DNA of 64,000 nucleotides from Stenotrophomonas koreensis (GTDB taxonomy: Bacteria; Pseudomonadota; Gammaproteobacteria; Xanthomonadales; Xanthomonadaceae). A model generated the notes under the pieces. It did no database searches and was not told where the DNA came from. It worked only from the letters and a program-made list of their open reading frames with translations. Shown here in pieces: positions 1 through 8,737 of the stretch. Position numbers and translations under genes: made by a program. The stretch lies in assembly GCF_001431525.1 (NCBI RefSeq), contig NZ_LDJH01000017.1, forward strand, positions 84,074 through 148,073, given 5' to 3'. Position 1 is the stretch's first letter; every line of letters starts with the position of its first letter.

Positions 1-243
1 AAGATCAACTCGATCCAGAACTTCCTGGCCAAGAACATCAAGTCGCGTTACGAGATGTTCGACGTCAACGTCTATCAGGAAAACATCTTCCACACCAAGA
101 TGCACCTGAAGGACTTCGACCTGGACCAGTACCTGTTCGAGGAAAAGGCCAAGAACATCTCGTTCAAGGAACGCATGAAGATCGAAGCGCTGCTCAAGCG
201 CGAGATCGAAGAGCTGTTCCACGGCCGCAACCTGGACGAGTAA
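1..243 (+). CDS. speD: S-adenosylmethionine decarboxylase, C-terminal part
   Basis: This is the 3' end of a gene that begins before the window; the reading frame is open from base 1 to a TAA stop. The 80 residues seen match the C-terminus of the long proteobacterial SpeD class, including the segments [12 protein letters not shown] and [11 protein letters not shown]. SpeD is a pyruvoyl enzyme that decarboxylates S-adenosylmethionine to supply aminopropyl groups for spermidine. The self-cleavage site and active-site residues lie upstream and cannot be checked here. A strong hairpin terminator follows at once and separates it from the convergent coq7. Confidence 0.9.
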   Translation, partial: KINSIQNFLAKNIKSRYEMFDVNVYQENIFHTKMHLKDFDLDQYLFEEKAKNISFKERMKIEALLKREIEELFHGRNLDE

Positions 244-263
244 TCGTCAGGACAGGCGCAAAT

Positions 264-300
264 GACAAGGCCCGGTGCGCAAGCCCGGGCCTTGTCGTTT
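264..300. terminator. Bidirectional terminator between speD and coq7
   Basis: A perfect 12-bp inverted repeat (264-275 with 285-296) has a 9-nt loop and is followed by a short T-rich tract on the plus strand. It lies between the convergent stop codons of speD and coq7, so it probably ends both transcripts. Confidence 0.8.
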
Positions 301-319
301 CTGGCGCGCAGCGTGCGGA

Positions 320-964
320 TCAGAGCCGGTAGGCAACGCCCTTCATCACTTTCGATGCCAGCGCCATCACCGACGGGATCGGAAAGGGCAGGGTGCGTGC
401 ACCGGCTTGTTCGGCGTGGTCGGCATGCCGGGCCTCGTCTTCCTTCATCACTGCCAGGATCGCCCGGCTGCGCAGGTCCTCGGCCGGCAGCTCCACCAGG
501 TGCTCGTCCAGGTGGGCCTCGACCTGGCGTTCGGTCTCCACCACAAAGCCCAGGTTCCAGCCGTCGCCGCGCAGGCCGGCGAGCAGCCCGATGCTGTAGC
601 TGCCGGCATACCACAGCGGGTTGAACAGGCTCGGGCGGCTGTCCAGCTCGCGCAGGCGCTGCGCGCACCAGGCCAGGTGGTCGGTTTCCTCCTGCGCGGC
701 CTCCAGCAGGTGCTGGCGGGTGGCCGGGTCGCGGGCCACCGCCGCCTGGCCAAAATACAGGCCCTGCGCACAGACCTCGCCGACATGGTTGATGCGCATC
801 AGCCCGGCCGCATGGTTGCGCGCCGGTGCCTGCATGACGACATCGGCGGCCTGCTGCCCGGGATAGGGGCGCTGGGCCGGTGGGTTGCCGAACACGGTGT
901 CCAGCGCGCGCTGGGCCTCGGTGAACAGGTGGTCGATCGCGGTGGGGGTGCGCACGGCCGGCAT
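320..964 (-). CDS. coq7: 3-demethoxyubiquinol 3-hydroxylase (Coq7)
   Basis: The 214-residue protein is a di-iron hydroxylase that adds the C6 hydroxyl of the ubiquinone ring, the penultimate ring step, at the inner face of the cytoplasmic membrane. Two ferritin-like iron-binding repeats are visible: E with EETDH in the first half and VETER...E with KEDEARH in the second. The opening MRINHVGE segment is typical of the family. I chose the ATG at 964 because GGAGG sits 8 nt upstream and the length fits the family; the frame stays open further upstream without support. A TTGGCA-N17-GACAAT promoter lies just before it. Confidence 0.92.
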   Translation of the reverse strand: MPAVRTPTAIDHLFTEAQRALDTVFGNPPAQRPYPGQQAADVVMQAPARNHAAGLMRINHVGEVCAQGLYFGQAAVARDPATRQHLLEAAQEETDHLAWCAQRLRELDSRPSLFNPLWYAGSYSIGLLAGLRGDGWNLGFVVETERQVEAHLDEHLVELPAEDLRSRAILAVMKEDEARHADHAEQAGARTLPFPIPSVMALASKVMKGVAYRL

Positions 965-992
965 GCGGTTGGCCTCCAGAAATGGGAAGGGA

Positions 993-1021
993 ATTGTCGC
1001 TGCGGTGGCCTGCACTGCCAA
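993..1021 (-). promoter_or_regulatory. Predicted sigma-70 promoter of coq7
   Basis: Read on the minus strand, TTGGCA is separated by 17 nt from GACAAT, ending 28 nt before the coq7 start codon. It is divergent from the rplM promoter 18 bp away. Confidence 0.65.
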
Positions 1022-1038
1022 GCAGGGTTGTGGGTAAC

Positions 1039-1067
1039 TTGCACTGGTGCTGCCTTGCCGGTACAAT
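1039..1067 (+). promoter_or_regulatory. Predicted sigma-70 promoter of rplM-rpsI
   Basis: TTGCAC, a 17-nt spacer and TACAAT match the housekeeping consensus well. The predicted start leaves a leader of about 80 nt before rplM. I see no clear autoregulatory fold in that leader. Confidence 0.75.
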
Positions 1068-1156
1068 CCGGCCTCTTGAGCTTCACCCTTTACAACGCGT
1101 GGCAAAGTTCCGGTGGGCAATCCGCCGCAATCCGCCCGACCTAACCTGAGTTCTTT

Positions 1157-1585
1157 ATGAGCACTTTCACTGCAAAGAACGAGACCGTCCAGCGCGACTG
1201 GTATCTCGTGGACGCCTCGGGCAAGACCCTGGGTCGTCTGTCCACCGAGCTGGCTCGCCGTCTGCGCGGCAAGCACAAGCCGGTCTACACCCCGCACGTT
1301 GACACCGGTGATTACCTGGTCGTCATCAATGCCGACAAAATTCATGTCACCGGCAACAAGCTGAAGGACAAGAAGTATCACCGCTTCACCGGTTATATCG
1401 GCAACCTGAAGACCGAAACCCTGGAGCAGGCGCTGCAGCGTCATCCGGAGCGCGTGATCGAAACCGCCGTCAAGGGCATGCTGCCGAAGGGCCCGCTGGG
1501 TCGCGCCATGTACCGCAAGCTCAAGGTCTATGCTGGCACTGAGCATCCGCACGCCGCACAGCAGCCGCAGGTTCTGGATATCTAA
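1157..1585 (+). CDS. rplM: 50S ribosomal protein L13
   Basis: The 142-residue protein matches bacterial L13 over its full length, including the N-terminal [16 protein letters not shown] segment and the central MLPKGPLGR motif. L13 is an early-assembly protein of the large subunit. The gene is co-transcribed with rpsI, whose ATG starts two bases after the rplM stop; this pairing is near universal. The Shine-Dalgarno site is weak (CCTGAG region), and the ATG is fixed by homology. Confidence 0.98.
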   Translation: MSTFTAKNETVQRDWYLVDASGKTLGRLSTELARRLRGKHKPVYTPHVDTGDYLVVINADKIHVTGNKLKDKKYHRFTGYIGNLKTETLEQALQRHPERVIETAVKGMLPKGPLGRAMYRKLKVYAGTEHPHAAQQPQVLDI

Positions 1586-1587
1586 TC

Positions 1588-1980
1588 ATGGCTATCACTC
1601 AAAACTACGGCACTGGCCGCCGCAAGTCCTCCACTGCCCGCGTGTTCCTGCGCAAGGGCACCGGCAAGATCACCGTCAATGGCCGTCCGCTGGACGAGTT
1701 CTTTGGCCGTGAGACCGCGCGTATGATCGTGCGTCAGCCGCTGGAACTGACCAACAACACTGAATCGTTCGACATCCTGGCTACCGCTGCTGGCGGCGGC
1801 ACCACCGGCCAGGCCGGTGCGATCCGCCTGGGCATCGCGCGCGCTCTGGTGGAGTACGACGAGACCCTGAAGTCCGAGCTGCGCAAGGCTGGCTTCATGA
1901 CCCGTGACGCCCGTGAAGTCGAGCGCAAGAAGGTCGGTCTGCACAAGGCACGTCGCGCCACCCAGTTCTCCAAGCGTTGA
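1588..1980 (+). CDS. rpsI: 30S ribosomal protein S9
   Basis: The 130-residue protein is a full-length S9. It has the family's [15 protein letters not shown]-terminus and the basic C-terminal tail ending in QFSKR that reaches into the P site of the small subunit. It is the second gene of the rplM-rpsI operon, and a strong intrinsic terminator follows 46 bp downstream. Confidence 0.98.
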   Translation: MAITQNYGTGRRKSSTARVFLRKGTGKITVNGRPLDEFFGRETARMIVRQPLELTNNTESFDILATAAGGGTTGQAGAIRLGIARALVEYDETLKSELRKAGFMTRDAREVERKKVGLHKARRATQFSKR

Positions 1981-2026
1981 TTGCTGGAGGCTGTCCAGGC
2001 TGCTTCGGCGGCCTGGATTGCGATAC

Positions 2027-2060
2027 GCAAAAGCCCGGCGCAAGCCGGGCTTTTGCTTTT
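2027..2060 (+). terminator. Intrinsic terminator of rplM-rpsI
   Basis: A perfect 13-bp stem (2027-2039 with 2044-2056) is closed by a GCAA tetraloop and followed by TTTT. Confidence 0.9.
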
Positions 2061-2254
2061 CTACGCCAGTGGTCGCCCTTGCGGCAGTGGCGGCTGGCAG
2101 GGATCGGGGTTGATGGTGGCGCAGGCCTGCCTGTTCGCGCGGCGATGCCGTGGCGGGGTGGCGAAGGCCTGGCTGGGCCCGGTGCGGGAAACTGCTGGCT
2201 GCACTTGCCGCCCGGCGGTATTGCTGCGGCGTGGCGTTGGCCTGGGTTGTGCAG

Positions 2255-2288
2255 ACAAAAAAAGACCAGATCAATGATCTGGTCTTTT
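2255..2288 (-). terminator. Intrinsic terminator of the tRNA-Met/tRNA-Gln transcript
   Basis: The inverted repeat 2260-2272 with 2276-2288 has a tight AAT loop. Read on the minus strand it is followed by an uninterrupted T tract, just past the 3' end of tRNA-Gln. Confidence 0.85.
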
Positions 2289-2293
2289 GGATT

Positions 2294-2368
2294 TGGCAGC
2301 CCCGGAAGGATTCGAACCTCCGAATGCCTGAGTCAGAGTCAGGTGCCTTACCGCTTGGCGACGGGGCT
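2294..2368 (-). tRNA. tRNA-Gln (CUG)
   Basis: A 75-nt cloverleaf: acceptor AGCCCCG pairs with CGGGGCT, discriminator G, encoded CCA. The anticodon stem CCTGA/TCAGG holds loop CTCTGAC, giving anticodon CUG. The T loop is TTCGAAT. It follows tRNA-Met on the same strand, probably in one precursor. Confidence 0.95.
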
Positions 2369-2400
2369 AAGTGTGCGGGAATTATACCCTGCATTTCCCT

Positions 2401-2477
2401 TGGTGGCTATGGGTGGACTCGAACCACCGACCCCAGCATTATGAGTGCTGTGCTCTAACCGGCTGAGCTACATAGCC
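2401..2477 (-). tRNA. tRNA-Met (CAU), elongator type
   Basis: A 77-nt cloverleaf with encoded CCA: acceptor GGCTATG pairs fully with CATAGCC. The anticodon stem is CAGCA/TGCTG and the loop CTCATAA gives CAU. The paired first acceptor position argues against initiator tRNA. A tRNA-Ile2 (lysidine-modified CAU) cannot be fully excluded by eye. Confidence 0.9.
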
Positions 2478-2490
2478 TCGGGAGGTCGCT

Positions 2491-2519
2491 ATTATTCTGT
2501 CCAGCCGATGCCATGTCAA
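2491..2519 (-). promoter_or_regulatory. Predicted strong promoter of the tRNA-Met/tRNA-Gln unit
   Basis: On the minus strand a perfect TTGACA is followed by 17 nt and AATAAT. This puts the start a few bases before the mature 5' end of tRNA-Met. The GC-rich stretch after the -10 box resembles the discriminator of stringently controlled promoters. Confidence 0.85.
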
Positions 2520-2597
2520 CAGTTTTTTTCAAACTTGTGGCCGGCGGCAGCCCATGGCATTGTCGCTCCCAGTAGATTTATTTCAGGAGTCCGCATC

Positions 2598-3218
2598 GTG
2601 ATCGATCCGGACGGCTACCGACCCAATGTCGGCATTGTTCTGATGCGCGCTGATGGCCAGGTGTTCTGGGCGCGGCGTGTGCGTCGTGATGGGTGGCAGT
2701 TCCCACAGGGCGGAATGAACAGTGACGAGACCCCGGTTGAGGCCATGTACCGCGAATTGCAGGAAGAGACCGGCTTGCTCCCCGAGCACGTCGAGGTGCT
2801 CGGCTGCACGCCGGGCTGGCTGCGCTACCGATTGCCGCCTCGCGCCATCCGACGCAACGAGCGGCAGGTCTGTATCGGTCAGAAGCAGGTCTGGTTCCTG
2901 CTCCGCCTGACCGGTGATGAGTCAAACGTCAGGCTGGACCAGAATGAGACGCCCGAGTTTGACAACTGGCGCTGGGTGGACTTCTGGTACCCGGTGGAGC
3001 ATGTGGTGATGTTCAAGCGCGGCGTCTATGCGCGTGCGCTGCGCCACCTCGCCCCGATTGCCGGCCATGTGGCTTCGGCCGATATCGGGGCGATGCCCGC
3101 CGCCGCCGCCCAGGCATGGCTGCCAGGCAGTTCGGGTGGCGATGAGCGGCCGCGCAAACGCTCGCGCAAGCGGGGTTACTGGCCGAAGAAGGTCAAGACC
3201 GAAGTCGGCCCGGGATAG
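2598..3218 (+). CDS. rppH: RNA pyrophosphohydrolase
   Basis: The 206-residue Nudix enzyme removes pyrophosphate from 5'-triphosphorylated mRNA and so starts RNase E-dependent decay. The Nudix box runs from Gly38 to Leu60 and keeps the full GX5EX7REXXEEXG pattern. Family residues around WQFPQGGM and the FKRGVY segment are present. The start is the GTG at 2598, preceded by CAGGAGT; the open frame upstream has no site. The C-terminus beyond about residue 160 is longer than in E. coli and very basic ([10 protein letters not shown]), which may aid RNA binding (inference). Confidence 0.93.
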   Translation: MIDPDGYRPNVGIVLMRADGQVFWARRVRRDGWQFPQGGMNSDETPVEAMYRELQEETGLLPEHVEVLGCTPGWLRYRLPPRAIRRNERQVCIGQKQVWFLLRLTGDESNVRLDQNETPEFDNWRWVDFWYPVEHVVMFKRGVYARALRHLAPIAGHVASADIGAMPAAAAQAWLPGSSGGDERPRKRSRKRGYWPKKVKTEVGPG

Positions 3219-3258
3219 CCGCTGGCTGCAGGCAGTTGAGAGTGGTTCATGCCTACAA

Positions 3259-3287
3259 TTGACAAGCGTTCTCATTTGCATTGAAAT
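3259..3287 (+). promoter_or_regulatory. Promoter of bfd overlapping a Fur-like site
   Basis: TTGACA, a 17-nt spacer and TGAAAT form a plausible promoter 40 bp ahead of bfd. The spacer reads as a Fur-box-like palindrome at 3259-3277: the reverse strand has AAATGAGAACGCTTGTCAA, close to the NATWATNATWATN style of repeats. This fits the known iron repression of bfd genes; the match is by eye only. Confidence 0.5.
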
Positions 3288-3326
3288 GCCCGGCAGGCCA
3301 TCCGGTCTGCACAATGGGTTACGCGC

Positions 3327-3527
3327 GTGTACGTCTGCATCTGCAATGGAGTCACCGACCACCAGATCCGTCAGGCCGCCGAGCAGGGCGTTGCCAACGT
3401 GGCCGAGCTGACGATGCGTACCGGTTGCGGCGCCACCTGCGGCTCCTGCCTGGAGATGGCTTCGGATCTGCTGGAAAAAGCGCGTAACACCTCACCGTTG
3501 GGGCTGCCGGTACTCGGCCTGGTCTGA
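3327..3527 (+). CDS. bfd: Bacterioferritin-associated ferredoxin
   Basis: A 66-residue [2Fe-2S] protein with the Bfd cluster ligands: C4 and C6 in VCIC, then C38 and C41 in CGSC. An additional Cys at 34 is present. Bfd docks on bacterioferritin and reduces the stored ferric core so that iron can be released. It starts at GTG 3327. The partner gene bfr follows on the same strand after a 319-bp gap, so bfr may have its own promoter. A Fur-like element precedes bfd. Confidence 0.93.
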   Translation: MYVCICNGVTDHQIRQAAEQGVANVAELTMRTGCGATCGSCLEMASDLLEKARNTSPLGLPVLGLV

Positions 3528-3846
3528 ATCTTGGGTGCCGCAAGGCGCCTCGCCCCATGTGCCTGGCTGCTGGCCTTGCCGCGTTGCGGGATCCGCTCAT
3601 TACGCCTCTCAACTGCAGGCTGGCCGCGCGCACCACGGCGCGTTCATTGCTGTGCGCATGCCATCGCCGGGGCAAGGGTATGCGTTGTACCGGCTGCACG
3701 GTGACAGCCCTCTGGCAGTTCTTCACGCAACCTCCTGGGGGGTGAAGCTGCCCCCATGCTGCAGTTGCGCACGATTCGCGTTCCTTCATTGCGCGGGGGC
3801 TTTGGGTAAAGTGCGGCGGTTCCCACGATTTACAGAGGAAGTGGCC
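3528..3846. other. bfd-bfr intergenic region
   Basis: This 319-bp stretch holds no convincing gene. An ORF in frame with bfr crosses it but has no ribosome site or family resemblance. A small hairpin GGTGCC-GCAA-GGCGCC at 3534-3549 just after bfd lacks a T tract. I could not pick a clear bfr promoter. Confidence 0.5.
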
Positions 3847-4317
3847 ATGAAGGGCGATGCCAAGGTCATCCAGTACCTCAACAAGGTGCTGTACAACGAG
3901 CTCACTGCGATCAACCAGTATTTCCTGCACGCCAAGATGTTCAAGAACTGGGGCATCGGGGCGCTGGCCAAGCACGAATACAAGGAATCCATCGATGAGA
4001 TGAAGCACGCCGATGCCTTGTCTGACCGCATCCTGTTCCTGGAAGGTCTGCCCAACTTCCAGGCGCTGGGCAAGCTGCGCATTGGCGAGAATCCTACCGA
4101 AATCCTGCGTTGTGACCTGGCCTTGGAAGAGGAGGCGGTGGTCGTGCTGCGCGAGGCGGTGGCCCATGCCGAAAGCGTCAGTGACTATGTCAGCCGCGAT
4201 CTGTTCGCGCGCATCCTGGACAGCGAGGAAGAGCATATCGACTGGCTGTCGACCCAGCTGGAGCTGATCGAGCGGATCGGCGAGGCCAACTACCTGTTGA
4301 CCAAGCTGGAAGACTGA
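3847..4317 (+). CDS. bfr: Bacterioferritin
   Basis: The 156-residue protein has the usual Bfr length. The ferroxidase ligands are all present at E18, E51, H54, E94, E127 and H130, and the heme ligand is M52. It therefore belongs to the heme-containing, catalytically active class that assembles a 24-mer iron store. The ATG at 3847 has AGAGGAAG upstream. It is followed by a strong bidirectional terminator. Confidence 0.97.
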   Translation: MKGDAKVIQYLNKVLYNELTAINQYFLHAKMFKNWGIGALAKHEYKESIDEMKHADALSDRILFLEGLPNFQALGKLRIGENPTEILRCDLALEEEAVVVLREAVAHAESVSDYVSRDLFARILDSEEEHIDWLSTQLELIERIGEANYLLTKLED

Positions 4318-4346
4318 ACGCGGGGCGTTGCCGTCCTGTGTGAATG

Positions 4347-4374
4347 AAAAAGACGGGCCACGGCCCGTCTTTTT
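4347..4374. terminator. Bidirectional terminator between bfr and the histidine kinase gene
   Basis: A 12-bp stem (4347-4358 with 4363-4374) has a CACG loop. The stem is flanked by A-run and T-run, so it can act on both strands. Confidence 0.88.
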
Positions 4375-4396
4375 TGTTGCTGGCCGGCTGGCGTGT

Positions 4397-6763
4397 TCAG
4401 CCGGGCCGGTTGCGTGCCAGCCAGCCGCGCAGCGCCATCCGGGCGCGGGCGAACTCGGCAATCAGCAGGGCAACGGCGACACTGGGGTTGTCCAGCGCAT
4501 TGCTGCGCGCGCCCAGCTCGATCCGCCGGGCGGCATCGGCCAGGCCCAGCGCACCGACATTGGCGCTGGCCGATTTGAGGCTGTGGGCGGCTTCGCGCAG
4601 TGCTTCAAGGTCCTGATCCTGGCTGGCCAGCTGCATGCGGTCGACCAGGACCGGGGCATCGTCCAGGAACAGTTTGATCACGCTGGCGGTCTGTGTACCG
4701 ATCACCTGCGCCAGTTCATCCAGCACGGTGCTGTCCAGTGCAGGCAATGCGCTTTGCGAGGCCGGTGCCGAGGACAGGGCCTCCAGCGCGCTGTTGGCGT
4801 GGGTCTGGGTGGCCTGTGCCAGCGTGCTGCGCGCTGCGGCGACCGGCCGGTCGGCCTGCCACCAGCGGCCCAGGCATTTGGCCAGCCCGACCGGATCCAC
4901 CGGTTTGGACAGGTAATCATCCATGCCGGCCTCCAGGCAGCGCTGGCGGTCACCGGCCATGGCATTGGCGGTCATGGCAATGATCGGCAGCCGCTGCTGG
5001 CCGCTGAGCAGCTCGCGGTCGCGCCATTGCCGGGTTGCGGCATAGCCATCGAGCACCGGCATCTGGCAGTCCATCAGCACCGCATCGAACAGTTCGTGGC
5101 CGAGCAGCTCCAGCGCCTGCTGGCCGTTGTCCGCGCTCAGCACCTCGATGCCGAAGGTGTCCAGCACGCGCTGGGCAACCAGCCGGTTGACCGGGTTGTC
5201 CTCGACCAGCAGTACGCGCATGCCGGTCAGCACGGGCATCGGGTGGTCGTGCTCGGCGGCCGCTTCGGCAACCGGCTCGGGCGCAGCCTGCAGCAGGCTG
5301 GCCGGGGCGGGTGCGGGCACGGTGGCCGGCATCTCCTCGACCAGCATCGGCGCGATGGTATGACGCAGTTCCCCGTCGCCGACGTTGCGGCTCAACCGCA
5401 CGCTGTCCTCGTGCAATTCAGCCGGCAGGGGGGTCTGGCCGAGCAGCCAGACCAGGCGCAATGGCCGTTGGCTGTCACCGCGGGTGACCGCCCGGTGCAG
5501 GGCATGCACGGTCTGGCGCAGGGCGTCGCAATCGGCGACCACCACGTCCGGGCGATGCAGTTGGCCCTGGCCGGCCAGGCGCAGATGCTCCAGCGCCTCA
5601 TGGGCGGTATCCACGCAGCTCAGGCTGGCAGCCCACACCGGCGCCAGCCGTTCCATGCGCTGGCGCAGCCGTGGCTCATTGCTGACCAGCAGGATCTGCA
5701 GCGCACGCGCCTGTTCGCCTTCCAGCTGCAGGTCGCCAACCACCTTGGCCAGCGGCACCTCAAACCAGAAGGTCGAGCCCTGGCCGGGCTGCGAATGCAC
5801 GCCGATCCGCCCGCCCATCAGGTCGATGATGCGCTTGCAGATCGCCAGCCCCAGGCCGGTGCCGCCATACAGGCGGGTGGTGGAGGCGTCGGCCTGGGCG
5901 AAGGAGGAGAACAGCCGGCTCAGTTGTTCCGGCTCGATGCCGATGCCGGTGTCGATGACCTCAAAGCGCAGCAGGTGCTGGGTCGGGGTTTCGCCGAGGC
6001 GGCGCAGCTTGATGCCGACCTGGCCTTTTTCGGTGAACTTGATTGCATTGACCACCAGGTTGCCAAGTACCTGGCGCAGGCGCACCGGGTCGCCGCGCAC
6101 CGACAGGCGTACGGCAGGGTCGATTTCGACCTGCATCTGCAGGCCTTTCTGTTCGGCCGAGCCCTGCAGCAGGGCCATCACTTCGTTGGTCACCGCACGC
6201 AGGTTCAGTGCGGTGTTTTCCAGCTCCAGCTTGTTTGCTTCCAGCTTGGAGTAATCCAGGATGTCATCGACGATGCTCAGCAGCTGCTGCGAGCTGAGGG
6301 TGGCGGTCTGCAGCATCTGCTGTTGGGCCCGGTCCAGCGGCCCACGCGCAAGCAGGTCCAGCATCGGGATGATGCCGTTGAGCGGGGTGCGGATTTCATG
6401 GCTCATCGTGGCCAGGAACTCGCCCTTGGCCAGTACCGCCGCTTCGGCGGCCTGCTTGGCCTGCACCAGTTCGGCCTTGAGTTGGTCATGCCGGCGCAGC
6501 TCACGGCTCAAGCGCTCGTTTTCTGCCTGCAGGCGGCGCTGGGTGCTCTGGGCGCGGGTGACCGCGTCATCCTGGCTGGCACTGTGGGCCACCGCGCGCA
6601 GGTGGGCATGCCAGGCCGACCAGCCGGCCCAGCCAGCCGGTAGTGCGGCCAGCAGCGCCAGCAGCTGCGGTACCAGGCCGGCAGCGGCCAGCAATGACAG
6701 GATGACCGTCACGGCGGCCAGCCCGGGGGCAATCCATTCAGGGCGCAGGGCAGGACGGCTCAT
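4397..6763 (-). CDS. Hybrid sensor histidine kinase (HisKA-HATPase-pseudoREC-REC-Hpt)
   Basis: A 788-residue membrane kinase. Residues 12-48 form two short hydrophobic segments, followed by a coiled coil (70-110). The H-box [10 protein letters not shown] carries the phospho-accepting H122; the N-box (N240) and glycine boxes around 270-305 are intact. A first receiver-like domain (about 353-470) lacks normal acidic and Lys signatures. A second receiver (515-635) is complete with D565 and K620. A C-terminal Hpt domain has H727 in [12 protein letters not shown]. No periplasmic or PAS sensor is evident. The ATG at 6763 starts 4 bp after the upstream gene's stop, so the two are co-transcribed. The layout resembles RpfC, but there are no rpf genes nearby and the partner here is the FimX-like protein. 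Confidence 0.9.
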   Translation of the reverse strand: MSRPALRPEWIAPGLAAVTVILSLLAAAGLVPQLLALLAALPAGWAGWSAWHAHLRAVAHSASQDDAVTRAQSTQRRLQAENERLSRELRRHDQLKAELVQAKQAAEAAVLAKGEFLATMSHEIRTPLNGIIPMLDLLARGPLDRAQQQMLQTATLSSQQLLSIVDDILDYSKLEANKLELENTALNLRAVTNEVMALLQGSAEQKGLQMQVEIDPAVRLSVRGDPVRLRQVLGNLVVNAIKFTEKGQVGIKLRRLGETPTQHLLRFEVIDTGIGIEPEQLSRLFSSFAQADASTTRLYGGTGLGLAICKRIIDLMGGRIGVHSQPGQGSTFWFEVPLAKVVGDLQLEGEQARALQILLVSNEPRLRQRMERLAPVWAASLSCVDTAHEALEHLRLAGQGQLHRPDVVVADCDALRQTVHALHRAVTRGDSQRPLRLVWLLGQTPLPAELHEDSVRLSRNVGDGELRHTIAPMLVEEMPATVPAPAPASLLQAAPEPVAEAAAEHDHPMPVLTGMRVLLVEDNPVNRLVAQRVLDTFGIEVLSADNGQQALELLGHELFDAVLMDCQMPVLDGYAATRQWRDRELLSGQQRLPIIAMTANAMAGDRQRCLEAGMDDYLSKPVDPVGLAKCLGRWWQADRPVAAARSTLAQATQTHANSALEALSSAPASQSALPALDSTVLDELAQVIGTQTASVIKLFLDDAPVLVDRMQLASQDQDLEALREAAHSLKSASANVGALGLADAARRIELGARSNALDNPSVAVALLIAEFARARMALRGWLARNRPG

Positions 6764-6767
6764 GGGT

Positions 6768-8708
6768 TCACATTGACGTGTTGTCGAAGTCGAAGTCCAG
6801 GTCGTTGCCGACCGACTGCACCATGTTGCCCTGGATGTAATCGATACCACTGATCCACATCGCTGCGGCCGACTGTGCATCCTCGATCTGCTGGGCGATC
6901 AACTGCGCATTGACACTGCGTGCCAGCTCCAGGGTCTGTGCCAGCAGCTGGCGTACCTGCGGTGATGCATGTTCGCTGGCAAAGCGTGCGGACAGCCGCA
7001 CATAAGCCACGGGCAGCATGGTCAGCAGTGCGTTGGCATCATTGCTGGCCTCGAACTGGCTCAGGCACAGGCGTACGCCGAACTGGCCCAGGCGGTCGGA
7101 CAACTGCGCCAGCACGAACCCATGCACCAGGGCATCGGGCATGCGGATGTCAATGACCAGGCTGGCGCCATCGAGGTTGCGGCTGCGCAGCGCCTGCTCC
7201 AGCCAGTCGGCATAGCCATCGGCCATCAGGGTGCGTGCCGACTGGGTCACGAACAGGCGCATCGGCAAGGTGGCATGGCGGTAGCGGTCCAGCAGGCCCA
7301 GTGCATGTTCGATGACCTGGTGGTCCAGGTCGGTGATCCGGCCAGCCGCCTCGGCGGCCGGGATGACCTGGGCGGCGGGCAGCAGGGTGCCGTCGGCCTG
7401 GCGCAGGCGCAACAGCACCTGGAACTGGGCGTGGTTGCCACCGGCCACGGCGATGATCGGTTGATAGGCCGGTTCCAGCTGCCCTTCCAGCAGCTTCAGG
7501 CGCTCCTGTGTGCCCGGATCGGGCTGCGGTTGCCATTGTGCGATGGCGCCGGGCAACAGGCGTGCATCCAGCATGGTGCGCTCGACCGCATCGATGGCCA
7601 GGCTGCTGTCGCCGAAGCCGGCATCCAGCGGCGCATAGCCAATGCTGGCGCGCAGATGCACATGGTCATGGCTGCCGACTTGCACCGCCTCTGCGGCCAG
7701 GCCATCGCGCAGGCCCTGCGCCAGGTCGGCCAACTGGGCCGGCTCCACGTCCACGGCAAGCGCCAGAAAGCTGTTGTCATTGAGCCGGGCCAGGGTGTGC
7801 GGGCGGGCTGCGGCCAGCAGCAGGTGGCCGGCCTTGATCATCAGGCGCTCAAAGTCGGCATAGCCATAGCGCTCACGCAGGCCGATCGCGCCGGCGACCT
7901 CGATGAAGAACAGGCCACCGCTGCGTTTTTCGCCAAGCAGGGCATCGAGTTTGCCGAGCAGGAACTGGCGGGTGGGCAGGCCGGTTTCCGGGTTGGTGTT
8001 CGGGCGCTCGGCCGCGGCGTTGCCGGCGACGGCGTCGGCAATCGGGGGATGCGGCAGGCCCAGCGCCTTGGCCTGCTGGCGTGCACGCTGGATCCGGTTG
8101 GAAACGGCCGCGATCAGGTGACGCGGGCGGATCGGCTTGCTCAGGAAATCATCGGCGCCAATGGCCAGCACTTCGTACTGGCGCTCCGGATCGGGGTCGC
8201 CGGACAGGAACACGATCGGCAACAACTGCAGGTGGGGCTGCTGGCGGATCTGGGTGGTCAGGGCAATGCCATCGAGCTCGCGCAGGTGCAGGTCCATCAG
8301 GATCAGATCCGGTTTGACCTGCGGCAGCGTGGCCAGCACGGCAAATGGATCACTCTCGACGATGGCCTCGATCCCGGCGCCATGCAGCACGCTCTGCGCG
8401 AACAACGCCTGGGAACGGTCATCCTCGACAATCAGCACCCGGAACGGGGTGTCGCTTACCGTCGGCAGTGCTGCCGCTGCCGTGGGTGCCGTTGCAGGTG
8501 CAGGTGCAGGTGCAGGTGCAGGTGCAGGTGCCGGGCTGGCCGCGGAGATTGTCGCTGCAACAGGCGGTGCAACAGGCATTGAGGTGGCGCTTTCGGTGCT
8601 GGCGGTCGCTGCCTGCGCCGGCGGCGCCTGGTCGGCCCAGCGCCGGGGGTAGTCTGCCGGCGGGGTTTCGGCGCGGATGATGCGCGTGGGGGTGTCATGC
8701 TTGGCCAT
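6768..8708 (-). CDS. FimX-like response regulator with degenerate GGDEF and EAL domains
   Basis: A 646-residue cytoplasmic protein. An Ala/Pro-rich linker (about 45-82) precedes an intact receiver domain (88-205; phosphosite D139, K191). A GGDEF-type domain (240-390) has LNDNSF (309-314) where an active cyclase has GGDEF. An EAL-type domain (410-640) has QVLLR (430-434) for EALLR and lacks the catalytic DDFG-type motif (LSQFEAS). It should therefore neither make nor degrade c-di-GMP; by analogy to FimX it may bind it and control type IV pili (inference). FimX proper has a PAS domain that is missing here. AAAGGAG lies 6 nt before the ATG at 8708. It sits between a DUF4126 gene and a hybrid kinase gene in one operon. 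Confidence 0.8.
   Translation of the reverse strand: MAKHDTPTRIIRAETPPADYPRRWADQAPPAQAATASTESATSMPVAPPVAATISAASPAPAPAPAPAPAPATAPTAAAALPTVSDTPFRVLIVEDDRSQALFAQSVLHGAGIEAIVESDPFAVLATLPQVKPDLILMDLHLRELDGIALTTQIRQQPHLQLLPIVFLSGDPDPERQYEVLAIGADDFLSKPIRPRHLIAAVSNRIQRARQQAKALGLPHPPIADAVAGNAAAERPNTNPETGLPTRQFLLGKLDALLGEKRSGGLFFIEVAGAIGLRERYGYADFERLMIKAGHLLLAAARPHTLARLNDNSFLALAVDVEPAQLADLAQGLRDGLAAEAVQVGSHDHVHLRASIGYAPLDAGFGDSSLAIDAVERTMLDARLLPGAIAQWQPQPDPGTQERLKLLEGQLEPAYQPIIAVAGGNHAQFQVLLRLRQADGTLLPAAQVIPAAEAAGRITDLDHQVIEHALGLLDRYRHATLPMRLFVTQSARTLMADGYADWLEQALRSRNLDGASLVIDIRMPDALVHGFVLAQLSDRLGQFGVRLCLSQFEASNDANALLTMLPVAYVRLSARFASEHASPQVRQLLAQTLELARSVNAQLIAQQIEDAQSAAAMWISGIDYIQGNMVQSVGNDLDFDFDNTSM
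8494..8529. repeat. Hexanucleotide tandem repeat (GCAGGT)6
   Basis: Six perfect copies of GCAGGT lie inside the FimX-like gene and encode an Ala-Pro run in the N-terminal linker. Copy-number change would lengthen or shorten the linker without shifting the frame. Confidence 0.95.
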
Positions 8709-8737
8709 TGAAACTCCTTTACAGGCCGCCAACCCGG

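Larger units (their letters stand above)
1981..2293. other. Intergenic region between rpsI and tRNA-Gln
   Basis: About 310 bp without a gene. It holds the rpsI terminator (2027-2060) and the tRNA terminator (2255-2288). Between them, 2061-2250, I see no ORF with coding character and no repeat. Confidence 0.6.

Noticed and set aside
1068..1156. L13 autoregulatory leader before rplM
   Set aside because: The roughly 80-nt leader has no clear conserved stem resembling known ribosomal-protein leaders.
4328..6643. Long plus-strand ORF of 771 codons
   Set aside because: It lies antisense to the hybrid kinase. Its His/Gln/Gly-rich product has no family character, and the minus strand carries intact kinase motifs.
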